Positions 39,002 to 46,752 of a stretch of DNA of 64,000 nucleotides are shown here, one piece after another; the first letter of the stretch is position 1, and each line of letters opens with the position of its first letter. The DNA is from LMUY01 sp965199105 (GTDB lineage: Bacteria; Pseudomonadota; Alphaproteobacteria; Acetobacterales; Acetobacteraceae): the NCBI GenBank assembly GCA_965199105.1, contig CBDAQO010000002.1, forward strand, positions 3,224,001 through 3,288,000, given 5' to 3'. The notes beneath the pieces were generated by a model that saw nothing but the letters and a program-made list of their open reading frames with translations, ran no database searches and was not told where the DNA came from. A program made the position numbers and the translations under genes.

Positions 39002-40311
39002 ACCAACTCGACACCCTCACCGCCCTGCTGGACCGCGCCCGCGCCGCCGGGGCGGACCTGGCGGAGGCCGCGGTCTCCGGCTCCACCTCCGTCTCGGTCT
39101 CCCGCCGCCTCGGCCGCACCGAGCATCTCGAGCGCTCCGAACGGCGCGGCCTCGAACTCACCGTCTTCGTGGGCAAGCGCAGCGCGAGCGTCTCCACCAC
39201 CGAACTCGCCGCCGCGGGCTTCCCCGCTTTGGCCGAGCGCGCGGTCGCCATGGCCCGCGTGGTGCCGGAGGACCCTTATGGCGGCCTGGCCGACGAGGCA
39301 TCCTACGTCGACGCCGCCCCGCTCGAGCTCGCCGACCCCACCGAGGTCAGCGTGGAAGCGCTCACCGCCCGCGCCGCCGCCGCTGAGGACGCCGCCCTGG
39401 CGGTTCCCGGCATCACCAATTCCGAGGGTGGCGAGGCAGGCTACGGCCGCTTCGAGTTCCTGCTAGCCACCAGCGCCGGGTTCACCGGTGGCTACTCCCG
39501 CACCAGCCATTCGGTCAGCGCGACCGCCATCGCCGGCAATGGCACCGGCATGCAGCGCGACTACGACGGCCATTCCGCCACCTTCCTCGCCGACCTCGAC
39601 GACCCGGCGGCAATGGGCCGCAGCGCCGCCGAGCGCGCCTTGGCCCGGCTCAACCCCGCCCGCCCAGCCACTGCCAAGCTGCCCGTGCTGTTCGACCCGC
39701 GGGTCGCCGGCAGCCTGATCGGTCACTTTGCCGGCGCCATCAGCGGCGCCGCCGTCGCGCGCGGCACCAGCTTCCTCAAGGACAAGCTCGGCCAGCGCAT
39801 CTTCGCCCCCGGCATCACCATCCACGACCAGCCCCGCCGCCCGCGCGGCCCCCGCTCCAAGCCGTTCGACAGCGAGGGCGTGCCGACCGCCAACAGCCTG
39901 CTGATCGAGGACGGCATGCTGCACGCCTGGCTGCTGGACGGCCGCAGCGCCCGCCAGCTCGGCCTCAAGACCAACGGCCACTGCAACGGCAGCAGTCCGG
40001 GCATCAGCAACGCCTACCTCGCCCCCGGCAGCCAAACGCCCGCCGAGCTGATGGCCGACGTGAAACTAGGCCTCTACGTCACCGAGCTGCTCGGCATGGG
40101 CGTCAACGGCCTCACCGGTGACTACAGCCGCGGCGCCGCCGGCTTCATGATCCGCGATGGGGCGCTGGCCGAGCCGGTGGCCGAACTCACCATCGCCGGC
40201 AACCTCAAGGACATGTTCCTCCATCTCATCCCAGCCAGCGACCTGCGCTTCCGCCGCGCCGTGGACGCACCGACCCTGCGCATCGACGGCATGACCATGG
40301 CAGGCGCCTGA
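38998..40311 (+). CDS. pmbA: TldD/PmbA family metallopeptidase subunit (TldE type)
   Basis: This 437-residue protein is the TldE (PmbA) partner of the TldD protease, which degrades unfolded peptides and matures some modified peptides. It has no HEXXXH motif, as expected for TldE rather than TldD. Conserved parts are GISNAYLAPGSQTPAELMADVKLGLYVTELLGMGVN and NLKDMFLHLIPASDLRF near the C-terminus. It overlaps the small proline-rich ORF by 4 nt. No tldD gene lies nearby. Confidence 0.92.
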   Translation: MNQLDTLTALLDRARAAGADLAEAAVSGSTSVSVSRRLGRTEHLERSERRGLELTVFVGKRSASVSTTELAAAGFPALAERAVAMARVVPEDPYGGLADEASYVDAAPLELADPTEVSVEALTARAAAAEDAALAVPGITNSEGGEAGYGRFEFLLATSAGFTGGYSRTSHSVSATAIAGNGTGMQRDYDGHSATFLADLDDPAAMGRSAAERALARLNPARPATAKLPVLFDPRVAGSLIGHFAGAISGAAVARGTSFLKDKLGQRIFAPGITIHDQPRRPRGPRSKPFDSEGVPTANSLLIEDGMLHAWLLDGRSARQLGLKTNGHCNGSSPGISNAYLAPGSQTPAELMADVKLGLYVTELLGMGVNGLTGDYSRGAAGFMIRDGALAEPVAELTIAGNLKDMFLHLIPASDLRFRRAVDAPTLRIDGMTMAGA

Positions 40312-40446
40312 ACGCGTCACCCGGCCGTGAAAAAGCTGTCTTTCCCGCTTAAAGCCTAAGTAAACCCGCAAGCACGCCAGTCCCAGCGCTTTGCTTCATG
40401 AAACTGCTATCGTATGCGTGGCCCGCACGATCCGGCGGAGCAGCGC

Positions 40447-42138
40447 ATGTCTGGCACGTTTACCTACTCGAACCCGCAGAGCCCGGGCGCCGGCCAGACG
40501 ACGGAGACTCTCACCACCGGCGGGAGCTACACCATCACTGCCATTGGCGGCACGGGGGGCGCTGCCGCGGTCGCAAGCGGTGGCGCGGCAGCGTCCGTTA
40601 CCGACACCTTCAATCTCGCGCCGGGCACCGTGCTCACCTTCGTCGTTGGCGGCACCGGTGGCTCCCCCAGTTCGCCGAATGGCGGCGGCGGCGGCGGCGG
40701 CGGCACCTTCGTGTTTGAAACACCCTCCGGCGGCGACACGCTCACCCCGCTGCTGATCGCCGGCGGTGGCGGCGGCGCAGGCGGCGGCAGCACCGGCACG
40801 GCAGGCGGCAGCGCCCTGCAGACCTACTCCGGCGCCGGCCTGGCAGGCGGCGGCAGTGGCGGCGGCGGTGGCGGCAGCTACTACGGCGGCAACGGCGCCG
40901 GCGCGGGCAACACCGGCACCGGCGGCACCACGAACACCAGCGCGCCGTTTCCCTATAACGGTGGCACCGGCTACAGCAACGTCATCACCGCCACCAACAG
41001 CGGCAACGGCGGCTATGGCGGCGGCGGGGGCGGCGGCTACACGGGCGGGGGCGGCGGCGGCGGTCGGCCCGGTGGCGATGGCGGCGCCGGCAGCACCAGC
41101 GGCGCCGGCGGCCAAGCCGGCGGCTCCTTCGACAGCGGCAGCAGTGAAACCTTCGCCGCTGTCGCCGATGGCAACGGCGAGGTCATCGTCGTAATGGCAA
41201 GCCCGGGCACCGGCCCGCTCTGCTTCCTCCGCGGCACCCGCATCCTGACGCCCACCGGCGAGGTCCGCGTCGAGGATCTGCAGTTGGGGGACGCGGTGGT
41301 CACCCGCTTCGGCGGCATCCAGCCGGTCAAATGGATCGGCCGCCACAGCCCGGCGCCCGACAACGAGGTCAACACGCCCGTCTGCATCCATGCCGGCGCC
41401 CTCGGCGATCGCCTGCCCGCGCGGGACCTCTACGTCTCCCCCGGCCACTCGCTGCTGGTGGACGGCTCGCTGCTGATCGCCAGCCTGTTGGTCAACGGCG
41501 TCACCGTCACACAAAGCTGGTGCCCGCCGCGCATCGACTACTTTCACGTCGAGCTGGCTACGCATGACTGCGTGATCGCCGAAGGCGCCTGGGCCGAGAC
41601 CTACGCCGACGCGCAAATCTCCCGCGACCGCTTCGCCAACGCCGCCGAGTATGACCTGCTCTACCCCGAGGCCGGCCCGGCGCCAGACGCGTTCACCCTC
41701 TGCGCCCCCCGCCCCGAGCAAGGCGCCAAGCTCGAGGCCGCCCTGCGCCCCGTGCTGGCCCGCATCGCCGTCACGCCGGGCCCGCTGCAGGGCTCCATCG
41801 ACCGCATCGACGGCGCCTGGCGCGTGCAGGGCTGGGCGCACGACCCGGCCCACCCAGACCTGCCGGTGCTGCTCGAAGTGGAACTCGACGGCCAGGTGAT
41901 CGGCACCGTCGCCGCCTGCGAACAGCGCGACGACCTGGCCCAAGCCGGCTTCGCCCGCGGCCGCTGCGCCTTCACCTTCACCTCTCCCGTCCGCCTCCGC
42001 CCAGAGCGCCTGCACAGCCTACGCATCCGCCGCGCCGCCGACGGCGCCAGCCTTGCCATGGACGCCCGATGCGCCGCCGCCATCCCGCCCTTCCAGCAGC
42101 CGGAAGCCGCCACCGCGAGGCTGCGCATCGTCGCCTAA
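40447..42138 (+). CDS. Glycine-rich Hint-domain protein, copy 1
   Basis: ATG 40447 is preferred (GGAG at 40437-40440); an upstream start at 40414 is weaker. Of 563 residues, about 35-245 form a Gly/Ala/Ser-rich repeat (GGGGGG runs, GGAGGSTSGAGG type). A Hint (hedgehog/intein) domain begins at Cys259 with CFLRGTRILTPTGEVRVEDL. It includes the SPGHSLLVDG histidine block and YFHVELATHDCVIAEGAWAETY. A C-terminal beta-rich part of about 140 residues follows. The Hint cysteine suggests autocatalytic cleavage. No signal peptide is seen. Residues from 257 are nearly identical to copy 2. Confidence 0.85.
   Translation: MSGTFTYSNPQSPGAGQTTETLTTGGSYTITAIGGTGGAAAVASGGAAASVTDTFNLAPGTVLTFVVGGTGGSPSSPNGGGGGGGGTFVFETPSGGDTLTPLLIAGGGGGAGGGSTGTAGGSALQTYSGAGLAGGGSGGGGGGSYYGGNGAGAGNTGTGGTTNTSAPFPYNGGTGYSNVITATNSGNGGYGGGGGGGYTGGGGGGGRPGGDGGAGSTSGAGGQAGGSFDSGSSETFAAVADGNGEVIVVMASPGTGPLCFLRGTRILTPTGEVRVEDLQLGDAVVTRFGGIQPVKWIGRHSPAPDNEVNTPVCIHAGALGDRLPARDLYVSPGHSLLVDGSLLIASLLVNGVTVTQSWCPPRIDYFHVELATHDCVIAEGAWAETYADAQISRDRFANAAEYDLLYPEAGPAPDAFTLCAPRPEQGAKLEAALRPVLARIAVTPGPLQGSIDRIDGAWRVQGWAHDPAHPDLPVLLEVELDGQVIGTVAACEQRDDLAQAGFARGRCAFTFTSPVRLRPERLHSLRIRRAADGASLAMDARCAAAIPPFQQPEAATARLRIVA
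41214..42053. repeat. 840-bp near-identical tandem repeat, unit 1
   Basis: This stretch encodes the Hint domain and C-terminal part of copy 1. It matches 42876-43715 at an offset of 1662 bp with about six base differences seen by eye, only one changing a residue (Asp to Glu). Confidence 0.93.
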
Positions 42139-42156
42139 GACCAAGGCAGCGCACCC

Positions 42157-43821
42157 ATGGCGGCGTTCGGCTACACTGGGGGGCCGCAGCACTTCCGCGC
42201 GACAGCGGGCGGCTTCTACAGCATCACCGCCACGGGTGCGGCGGGCGGTAGCAGCAGCACCGGCGGCACGGGCGGGCCCGGCGCCGAGGTGGGCGGCGAG
42301 TTCGAGCTCGCGGCGGGCACCATCCTGTCCATCATCGTCGGCGGGCAAGGCGGCTATGGCGCTGGCAGCGGCGCCGGGGGTGGCGGCGCCAGCGACGTGG
42401 TCGAACTGCCGGGCCCGTCCTCCCCCGCCCAAACCACCCTGCTGGTCGCCGGCGGCGGTGGCGGCAGCGGCGCTGACAGCAACGCAGCCCAAGGCAACGG
42501 CGAGACGAGCGGGCTCGCCACCACCAGCGGAAGCGGGGCCGGCGGGGCTGGCGGCATGGCTGGCGCTGGTGGCGGCGGTGGTGGTGGCGGCTACCAGGGC
42601 GGCAGCGGCGGGGCGGTGGCGCAACCCGGCCAACCCGGCGCCAGCACGGCCCAGAACGCAAGCGGCGGAGCCAGCGCCAGCGGCGGCCCCGGTGGCTACG
42701 GCGGCGGTGGCGGCGGCGGGCAAGATGGCGGCGGCGGCGGTGGCGGCGGCTATGGCGGCGGCGCGGGCGGTAGCGGGGCAGGCGATGCCGGCACAGGCGG
42801 CGGCTCGCTCGACCTCGGCCAGGACGCGCTGCTGGCGTCCGGCATCGACAGCGGCGCCGGTTCGGTCATCATCACCCCGCTCTGCTTCCTCCGCGGCACC
42901 CGCATCCTGACGCCCACCGGCGAGGTCCGCGTCGAGGATCTGCAGTTGGGAGACGCCGTGGTCACCCGCTTCGGCGGCATCCAGCCGGTCAAATGGATCG
43001 GCCGCCACAGCCCGGCGCCCGACAACGAGGTCAACACGCCCGTCTGCATCCATGCCGGCGCCCTCGGCGAGCGCCTGCCCGCGCGGGACCTCTACGTCTC
43101 CCCCGGCCACTCGCTGCTGGTGGACGGCTCGCTGCTGATCGCCAGCCTGCTGGTCAACGGCGTCACCGTCACACAAAGCTGGTGCCCGCCGCGCATCGAC
43201 TACTTTCACGTCGAGCTGGCTACGCATGACTGCGTGATCGCCGAAGGCGCCTGGGCCGAGACCTACGCCGACGCGCAAATCTCCCGCGACCGCTTCGCCA
43301 ACGCCGCCGAGTATGACCTGCTCTACCCCGAGGCCGGCCCGGCGCCAGACGCGTTCACCCTCTGCGCCCCCCGCCCCGAGCAAGGCGCCAAGCTCGAGGC
43401 CGCCCTGCGCCCCGTGCTGGCCCGCATCGCCGTCACGCCGGGCCCGCTGCAGGGCTCCATCGACCGCATCGACGGCGCCTGGCGCGTGCAGGGCTGGGCG
43501 CACGACCCGGCCCACCCAGACCTGCCGGTGCTGCTCGAAGTGGAACTCGACGGCCAGGTGATCGGCACCGTCGCCGCCTGCGAACAGCGCGACGACCTGG
43601 CCCAAGCCGGCTTCGCCCGCGGCCGTTGCGCCTTCACCTTCACCTCTCCCGTCCGCCTCCGCCCAGAGCGCCTGCACAGCCTGCGCATCCGCCGCGCCGC
43701 CGACGGCGCCAGCCTGCCGCTCGATCAGCGCGCCGCGCCGGGCTCAACAATTGCCGCCGCGATTGTCGCCGGGCCAGCGGGCGATGTAATACCATCGTAT
43801 CAAGGTCCGGCAGCGAAGTAG
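42157..43821 (+). CDS. Glycine-rich Hint-domain protein, copy 2
   Basis: This 554-residue paralogue starts 18 bp after copy 1, with AAGG at 42143-42146. Its glycine-rich region (about residues 25-235) has the same style but a different sequence from copy 1. The Hint cysteine is Cys243. The following 280 residues match copy 1 with one substitution. The last 30 residues then diverge (SLPLDQRAAPG onwards). The contrast between a divergent repeat region and an identical Hint part suggests gene conversion or a domain-swapped duplication. A surface or secreted role is possible, but no signal peptide is visible. Confidence 0.85.
   Translation: MAAFGYTGGPQHFRATAGGFYSITATGAAGGSSSTGGTGGPGAEVGGEFELAAGTILSIIVGGQGGYGAGSGAGGGGASDVVELPGPSSPAQTTLLVAGGGGGSGADSNAAQGNGETSGLATTSGSGAGGAGGMAGAGGGGGGGGYQGGSGGAVAQPGQPGASTAQNASGGASASGGPGGYGGGGGGGQDGGGGGGGGYGGGAGGSGAGDAGTGGGSLDLGQDALLASGIDSGAGSVIITPLCFLRGTRILTPTGEVRVEDLQLGDAVVTRFGGIQPVKWIGRHSPAPDNEVNTPVCIHAGALGERLPARDLYVSPGHSLLVDGSLLIASLLVNGVTVTQSWCPPRIDYFHVELATHDCVIAEGAWAETYADAQISRDRFANAAEYDLLYPEAGPAPDAFTLCAPRPEQGAKLEAALRPVLARIAVTPGPLQGSIDRIDGAWRVQGWAHDPAHPDLPVLLEVELDGQVIGTVAACEQRDDLAQAGFARGRCAFTFTSPVRLRPERLHSLRIRRAADGASLPLDQRAAPGSTIAAAIVAGPAGDVIPSYQGPAAK
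42876..43715. repeat. 840-bp near-identical tandem repeat, unit 2
   Basis: This is the second copy of the Hint/C-terminal coding repeat. The boundaries are sharp: identity begins at CCCGCTCTGC just before the Hint cysteine codon and ends inside the GGCGCCAGCCT stretch near the C-terminus. Confidence 0.93.
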
Positions 43822-43831
43822 GAGCGCAGGC

Positions 43832-44647
43832 ATGCAAAACGGCATTCACTTCATTTCGGGCCTGCCACGGTCCGGCTCGACCCTGCTCTCCGCGCTGCTG
43901 CTGCAAAACCCCGCGTTGCACGCCGGCATTACCAGCCCGGTCGGCTCCATCCTCGGCACCATGCTGCGCGAGGTCAGCCAGGGCAACGAGACCTCGGTGC
44001 TGATGGACGACGACCAGCGCCGCGCCTTGCTGCAGGGCGTGTTCGACAACTTCTACCACGCCCTCCACCCGACCCGCACGGTGTTCGACACCAATCGCGC
44101 CTGGACCTTACGGCTGGACCTGCTGGCCACCCTGTTCCCCGACGCCCGCGTGATCTGCTGCGTCCGCCACATCCCCTGGATCATCGACAGCGTGGAAAGC
44201 CTGATCCGCCGCAACCTTTGGGAGCTGTCGCGCATCTTCGACTTCGACCCCAGCGGCTCCGTCTACGCTCGCGCCGAGGGCTTGATGAGCCGCGGCGGCA
44301 TGATCGGCTTCGCCCTCAACGCGCTGAAACAGGGCATGCACAGCGCCCACTCCGCCAAGCTGCTGCTGCTGCCCTACGAGGTGTTGGCGCGGGAGCCGGA
44401 ACACGCCATGCGCGCGGTCTACGCCTTCACCGGCCTGCCCTATTACCGCCACGACTTCGAGAACATCAGCTTCGACGCCACCGAGTTCGACGCCCGGCTC
44501 GGCACCCCCGGCCTGCACGTCGTCCGCCCCGCTACCCGCCCCGCCGAGCGCCCCACCGTGCTGCCGCCCGACGTATGGGCCCGCTACGAGCGCGAAAGCG
44601 TCTGGCGTGACCCGGCGTTCAACACCCGCAACGTCAGCATCGTGTAG
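43832..44647 (+). CDS. Sulfotransferase family protein
   Basis: This 271-residue protein starts HFISGLPRSGSTLLSALLLQNP, which carries the 5'-phosphosulfate loop of PAPS-dependent sulfotransferases. The 3'-phosphate region VICCVRHIPWIIDSVESLIRR follows at about residue 107. The family moves sulfate from PAPS to a hydroxyl or amine of an acceptor. It starts 10 bp after the second Hint gene and is probably co-transcribed, so one of those proteins or a linked glycan could be the acceptor; this is inference. The gene ends 36 bp before the IS element. Confidence 0.85.
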   Translation: MQNGIHFISGLPRSGSTLLSALLLQNPALHAGITSPVGSILGTMLREVSQGNETSVLMDDDQRRALLQGVFDNFYHALHPTRTVFDTNRAWTLRLDLLATLFPDARVICCVRHIPWIIDSVESLIRRNLWELSRIFDFDPSGSVYARAEGLMSRGGMIGFALNALKQGMHSAHSAKLLLLPYEVLAREPEHAMRAVYAFTGLPYYRHDFENISFDATEFDARLGTPGLHVVRPATRPAERPTVLPPDVWARYERESVWRDPAFNTRNVSIV

Positions 44648-44670
44648 CGCTGGTCTTTCGTATCAGATGT

Positions 44671-44683
44671 CCAGAAGACGACC
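44671..44683. repeat. Left half of the palindrome split by the IS, with target duplication
   Basis: CCAGAAGAC (44671-44679) followed by GACC (44680-44683) abuts the left IS end. GACC reappears at 46197-46200 on the other side, a 4-bp target-site duplication. The arm pairs perfectly with GTCTTCTGG at 46201-46209. Confidence 0.85.
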
Positions 44684-46196
44684 GAGGCTGTTGAAAAACT
44701 CGCTTGCGGGCGGGTTTGGCGCGTGATTCGGTTTGGTTATGACTGGACCGGAGATCACGACGATGATGGGCAAGCTGTTGGGGCAAGAGCCGCTGTTCTT
44801 CGGTTTCCGGCTTGAGGACCACGTGCCCGCCAATCACCTGCTCCGCCGCGTCGACGCGGTGCTCGACTTCGGCTTCGTCCGGCGGGCTCTCGCACCATAC
44901 TACAGCTCCACCGGACGGCCGTCGGTCGATCCCGAGCTGATGATGCGCATGCTGCTCATCGGCTATCTGCATGGCATCCGCTCCGAACGGCGGCTTTGCG
45001 ATGAGGTCCACCTCAACCTCGCCTACCGCTGGTTCTGCCGCCTGGGGCTGGACGGTTGCGTGCCCGACCACTCGACGTTTTCCAAAAACCGCCATGGGCG
45101 CTTCCGCGACGGCGACCTGCATCGCCTGCTGTTCGAGGAGGTCGTGCGCGCTTGTGCCAAGGCCGGGCTGACACCCGGCCGCGACACTGCGATCGACGCG
45201 AGCACGATCGAGGCCGACGCCGGCAGCGAGCGCAAGTTCACCGGCGCGGCGGATGCTGACGCCTGGGACGAGCAGGAGCGCCAGGCCCGGCCTGTGCGCG
45301 AGTATCTCGCGGCCCTCGATGCCGCCCTGCCAGCCGCTCCGGACGAGCGCGAGCCAGCGCCGCCCAAATACACGTCGCCCATTGATCCGCAGGCCGCCTG
45401 GTCGATCAAGCATGGCCCGGGGCAGTTCAGCTACGCCACGAACTACCTGATCGACAGCGAAACAAGCGTCATCCTGGACGTCGAGGCTACGCCCGCGCGC
45501 CTAGGCGCCGAGGTGGCGGCAACGCGAACGTTGATCAGCCGCGCCGCGGACCGGTTTGGTTTCCACCCCGAACGCCTCGCCGCCGACAAAGCGTATGGCA
45601 GCGCAGGCCTGCTGCGTTGGCTGTTCGAACGCGGCATCGAGCCGCATGTGCCGTTGCTCGACCGCACGGCGCTGACGCAGGGAAAGCTCCCCCGCTCGGC
45701 CTTCACCTATGACGAGATCGCAGACGCCTATACCTGCCCCGAGGGGCATCAACTCCGCCACCGCGGCTACGAGCGTCGAACCCGCACGCATCGCTACAGC
45801 GGGTCGCCCAACACCTGCGGCGCCTGCCCGCGAAAGCGGGAGTGTACCGACGCGCCCACGAGGCGCGTGCTGAGAATGGCTGACGAGGCTGTGCGCGATC
45901 GGGTCCGCGATCTTGAAGGCACGCCCGCTTTTGCCCGCTCCCGTCGCCTCCGAAAGCGGGTCGAGCGTCTCTTCGGCCAACTCAAGCGCAACATGGGGCT
46001 GCGACGGCTCAAACTGCGCGGGCTACGCGGTGCCGCCGAGGAGTTCACGATGGCCGCCGCCGCCCAGAACCTAATCCTGCTCACCAGAAAGCCCACGCCC
46101 GCCTGAACGGGAGGGCAGCTTGCGCCCTGAGCCACCCCCGCATCGGCTGCTGACTACAGACGTTCCGGCCGGAAAGCCGACTTCTTCAACAGCCTC
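44684..46196 (+). mobile_element. IS1182-type insertion sequence, complete
   Basis: The 1513-bp element has imperfect terminal inverted repeats starting GAGGCTGTTGAA at both ends (about 18 of the first 21 bases agree) and a 4-bp duplication GACC. It holds one intact transposase gene. Without it, the flanks join into CCAGAAGAC, loop GACC, GTCTTCTGG, so the insertion lies exactly in a palindrome loop. Confidence 0.9.
44739..46106 (+). CDS. IS1182 family transposase
   Basis: This 455-residue DDE transposase starts at ATG 44739 (a TTG at 44733 is also in frame). The N-terminal DUF772 region reads DHVPANHLLRRVDAVLDFGF and GRPSVDPELMMRMLLIGYLHG. The catalytic triad is seen as Asp in IDASTIEADA, Asp in AADKAYGS and Glu in VERLFGQLKRNMGLRRLKLRG. 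A cysteine cluster (CGACPRKRECT) is typical of IS1182. The frame is uninterrupted, so the element may still be active. Confidence 0.95.
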   Translation: MTGPEITTMMGKLLGQEPLFFGFRLEDHVPANHLLRRVDAVLDFGFVRRALAPYYSSTGRPSVDPELMMRMLLIGYLHGIRSERRLCDEVHLNLAYRWFCRLGLDGCVPDHSTFSKNRHGRFRDGDLHRLLFEEVVRACAKAGLTPGRDTAIDASTIEADAGSERKFTGAADADAWDEQERQARPVREYLAALDAALPAAPDEREPAPPKYTSPIDPQAAWSIKHGPGQFSYATNYLIDSETSVILDVEATPARLGAEVAATRTLISRAADRFGFHPERLAADKAYGSAGLLRWLFERGIEPHVPLLDRTALTQGKLPRSAFTYDEIADAYTCPEGHQLRHRGYERRTRTHRYSGSPNTCGACPRKRECTDAPTRRVLRMADEAVRDRVRDLEGTPAFARSRRLRKRVERLFGQLKRNMGLRRLKLRGLRGAAEEFTMAAAAQNLILLTRKPTPA

Positions 46197-46653
46197 GACC
46201 GTCTTCTGGTGGGGTTCGGGGCGACGCCCCGACTTGCAGGAACCGCGCGAACGCATCCAGCGTGATGGCCGACACATAGTGTTCGATGCCCTCCGCATCC
46301 GCCTCCGCCGCCTCCTCCGGCACGCCGACCGCCAATAGCAAATCCACCACTAGCCGATGCCGGTTGCGCACCCGCTCTGCCAGGGCATGGCCGGCCTCGG
46401 TGAGGAACACGCCGCGATAGGGCTTGCCCGTCGCCAGCCCCTCGCGCCGCAGCCGCGCAATGGTCTTCACCGCCGTTGCATGCGACACGCCGAAGCGCCG
46501 CGCCACGTCGGTCGCCCGCGCCTCTCCGCCGGCCGCCAGCAGGTCGGCAATGAGTTCGGCATAATCCTCGAGCGTCGCCGCACCGCGGGCCGTGCGCGTC
46601 TGTTCGAAGCGATGCGCCTGGGTTGGTTCCTCAGGCAGGGTCTGGTCGGTCAT
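46186..46653 (-). CDS. mntR: Manganese-responsive DtxR/MntR family repressor, C-terminus altered by IS
   Basis: This 155-residue metalloregulator has a winged helix-turn-helix (ATDVARRFGVSHATAVKTIARLRREG, helices at about residues 47-70) and a dimerisation domain with metal-site residues near EEAAEADAEGIEHYVS. It is divergent from mntH. The stop codon TGA lies inside the IS terminal repeat. Without the IS, the frame would run EDGRLLDI and stop; now it ends EDGRGC. The change affects only the last residues, so repression may persist. Confidence 0.9.
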   Translation of the reverse strand: MTDQTLPEEPTQAHRFEQTRTARGAATLEDYAELIADLLAAGGEARATDVARRFGVSHATAVKTIARLRREGLATGKPYRGVFLTEAGHALAERVRNRHRLVVDLLLAVGVPEEAAEADAEGIEHYVSAITLDAFARFLQVGASPRTPPEDGRGC

Positions 46654-46726
46654 GCCGTGCTCTAAACTCTCGAATCTCCTGTAGCAGTTCGAACGCCGAA
46701 TCACAAAATCGTGCAACTTGACCGAA

Positions 46727-46744
46727 GTGTAGCCAGTGCTACAC
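46727..46744. promoter_or_regulatory. Putative MntR operator upstream of mntH
   Basis: A perfect inverted repeat GTGTAGC (46727-46733) and GCTACAC (46738-46744) around CAGT ends 8 bp before the mntH ATG. The TAGC-N4-GCTA core is the same as in the E. coli MntR box. A further half site TGTAGC lies at 46680-46685. It probably represses mntH when manganese is sufficient. Confidence 0.7.
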
Positions 46745-46752
46745 CATACAGC

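Noticed and set aside
40396..42015. Ala/Gly-rich minus-strand frame opposite the first Hint gene
   Set aside because: It arises from the GGC repeats read in reverse. The plus strand has Hint motifs and a ribosome site.
40680..42800. GGC-rich repeats in the Hint genes considered as a CRISPR or satellite array
   Set aside because: The repeats are irregular, lack spacers of constant size, and encode a continuous Gly-rich protein segment in frame.
46711..46752. GTG start extending MntH by 14 residues
   Set aside because: It would put the operator palindrome inside the coding region, and the residues show no conservation pattern.
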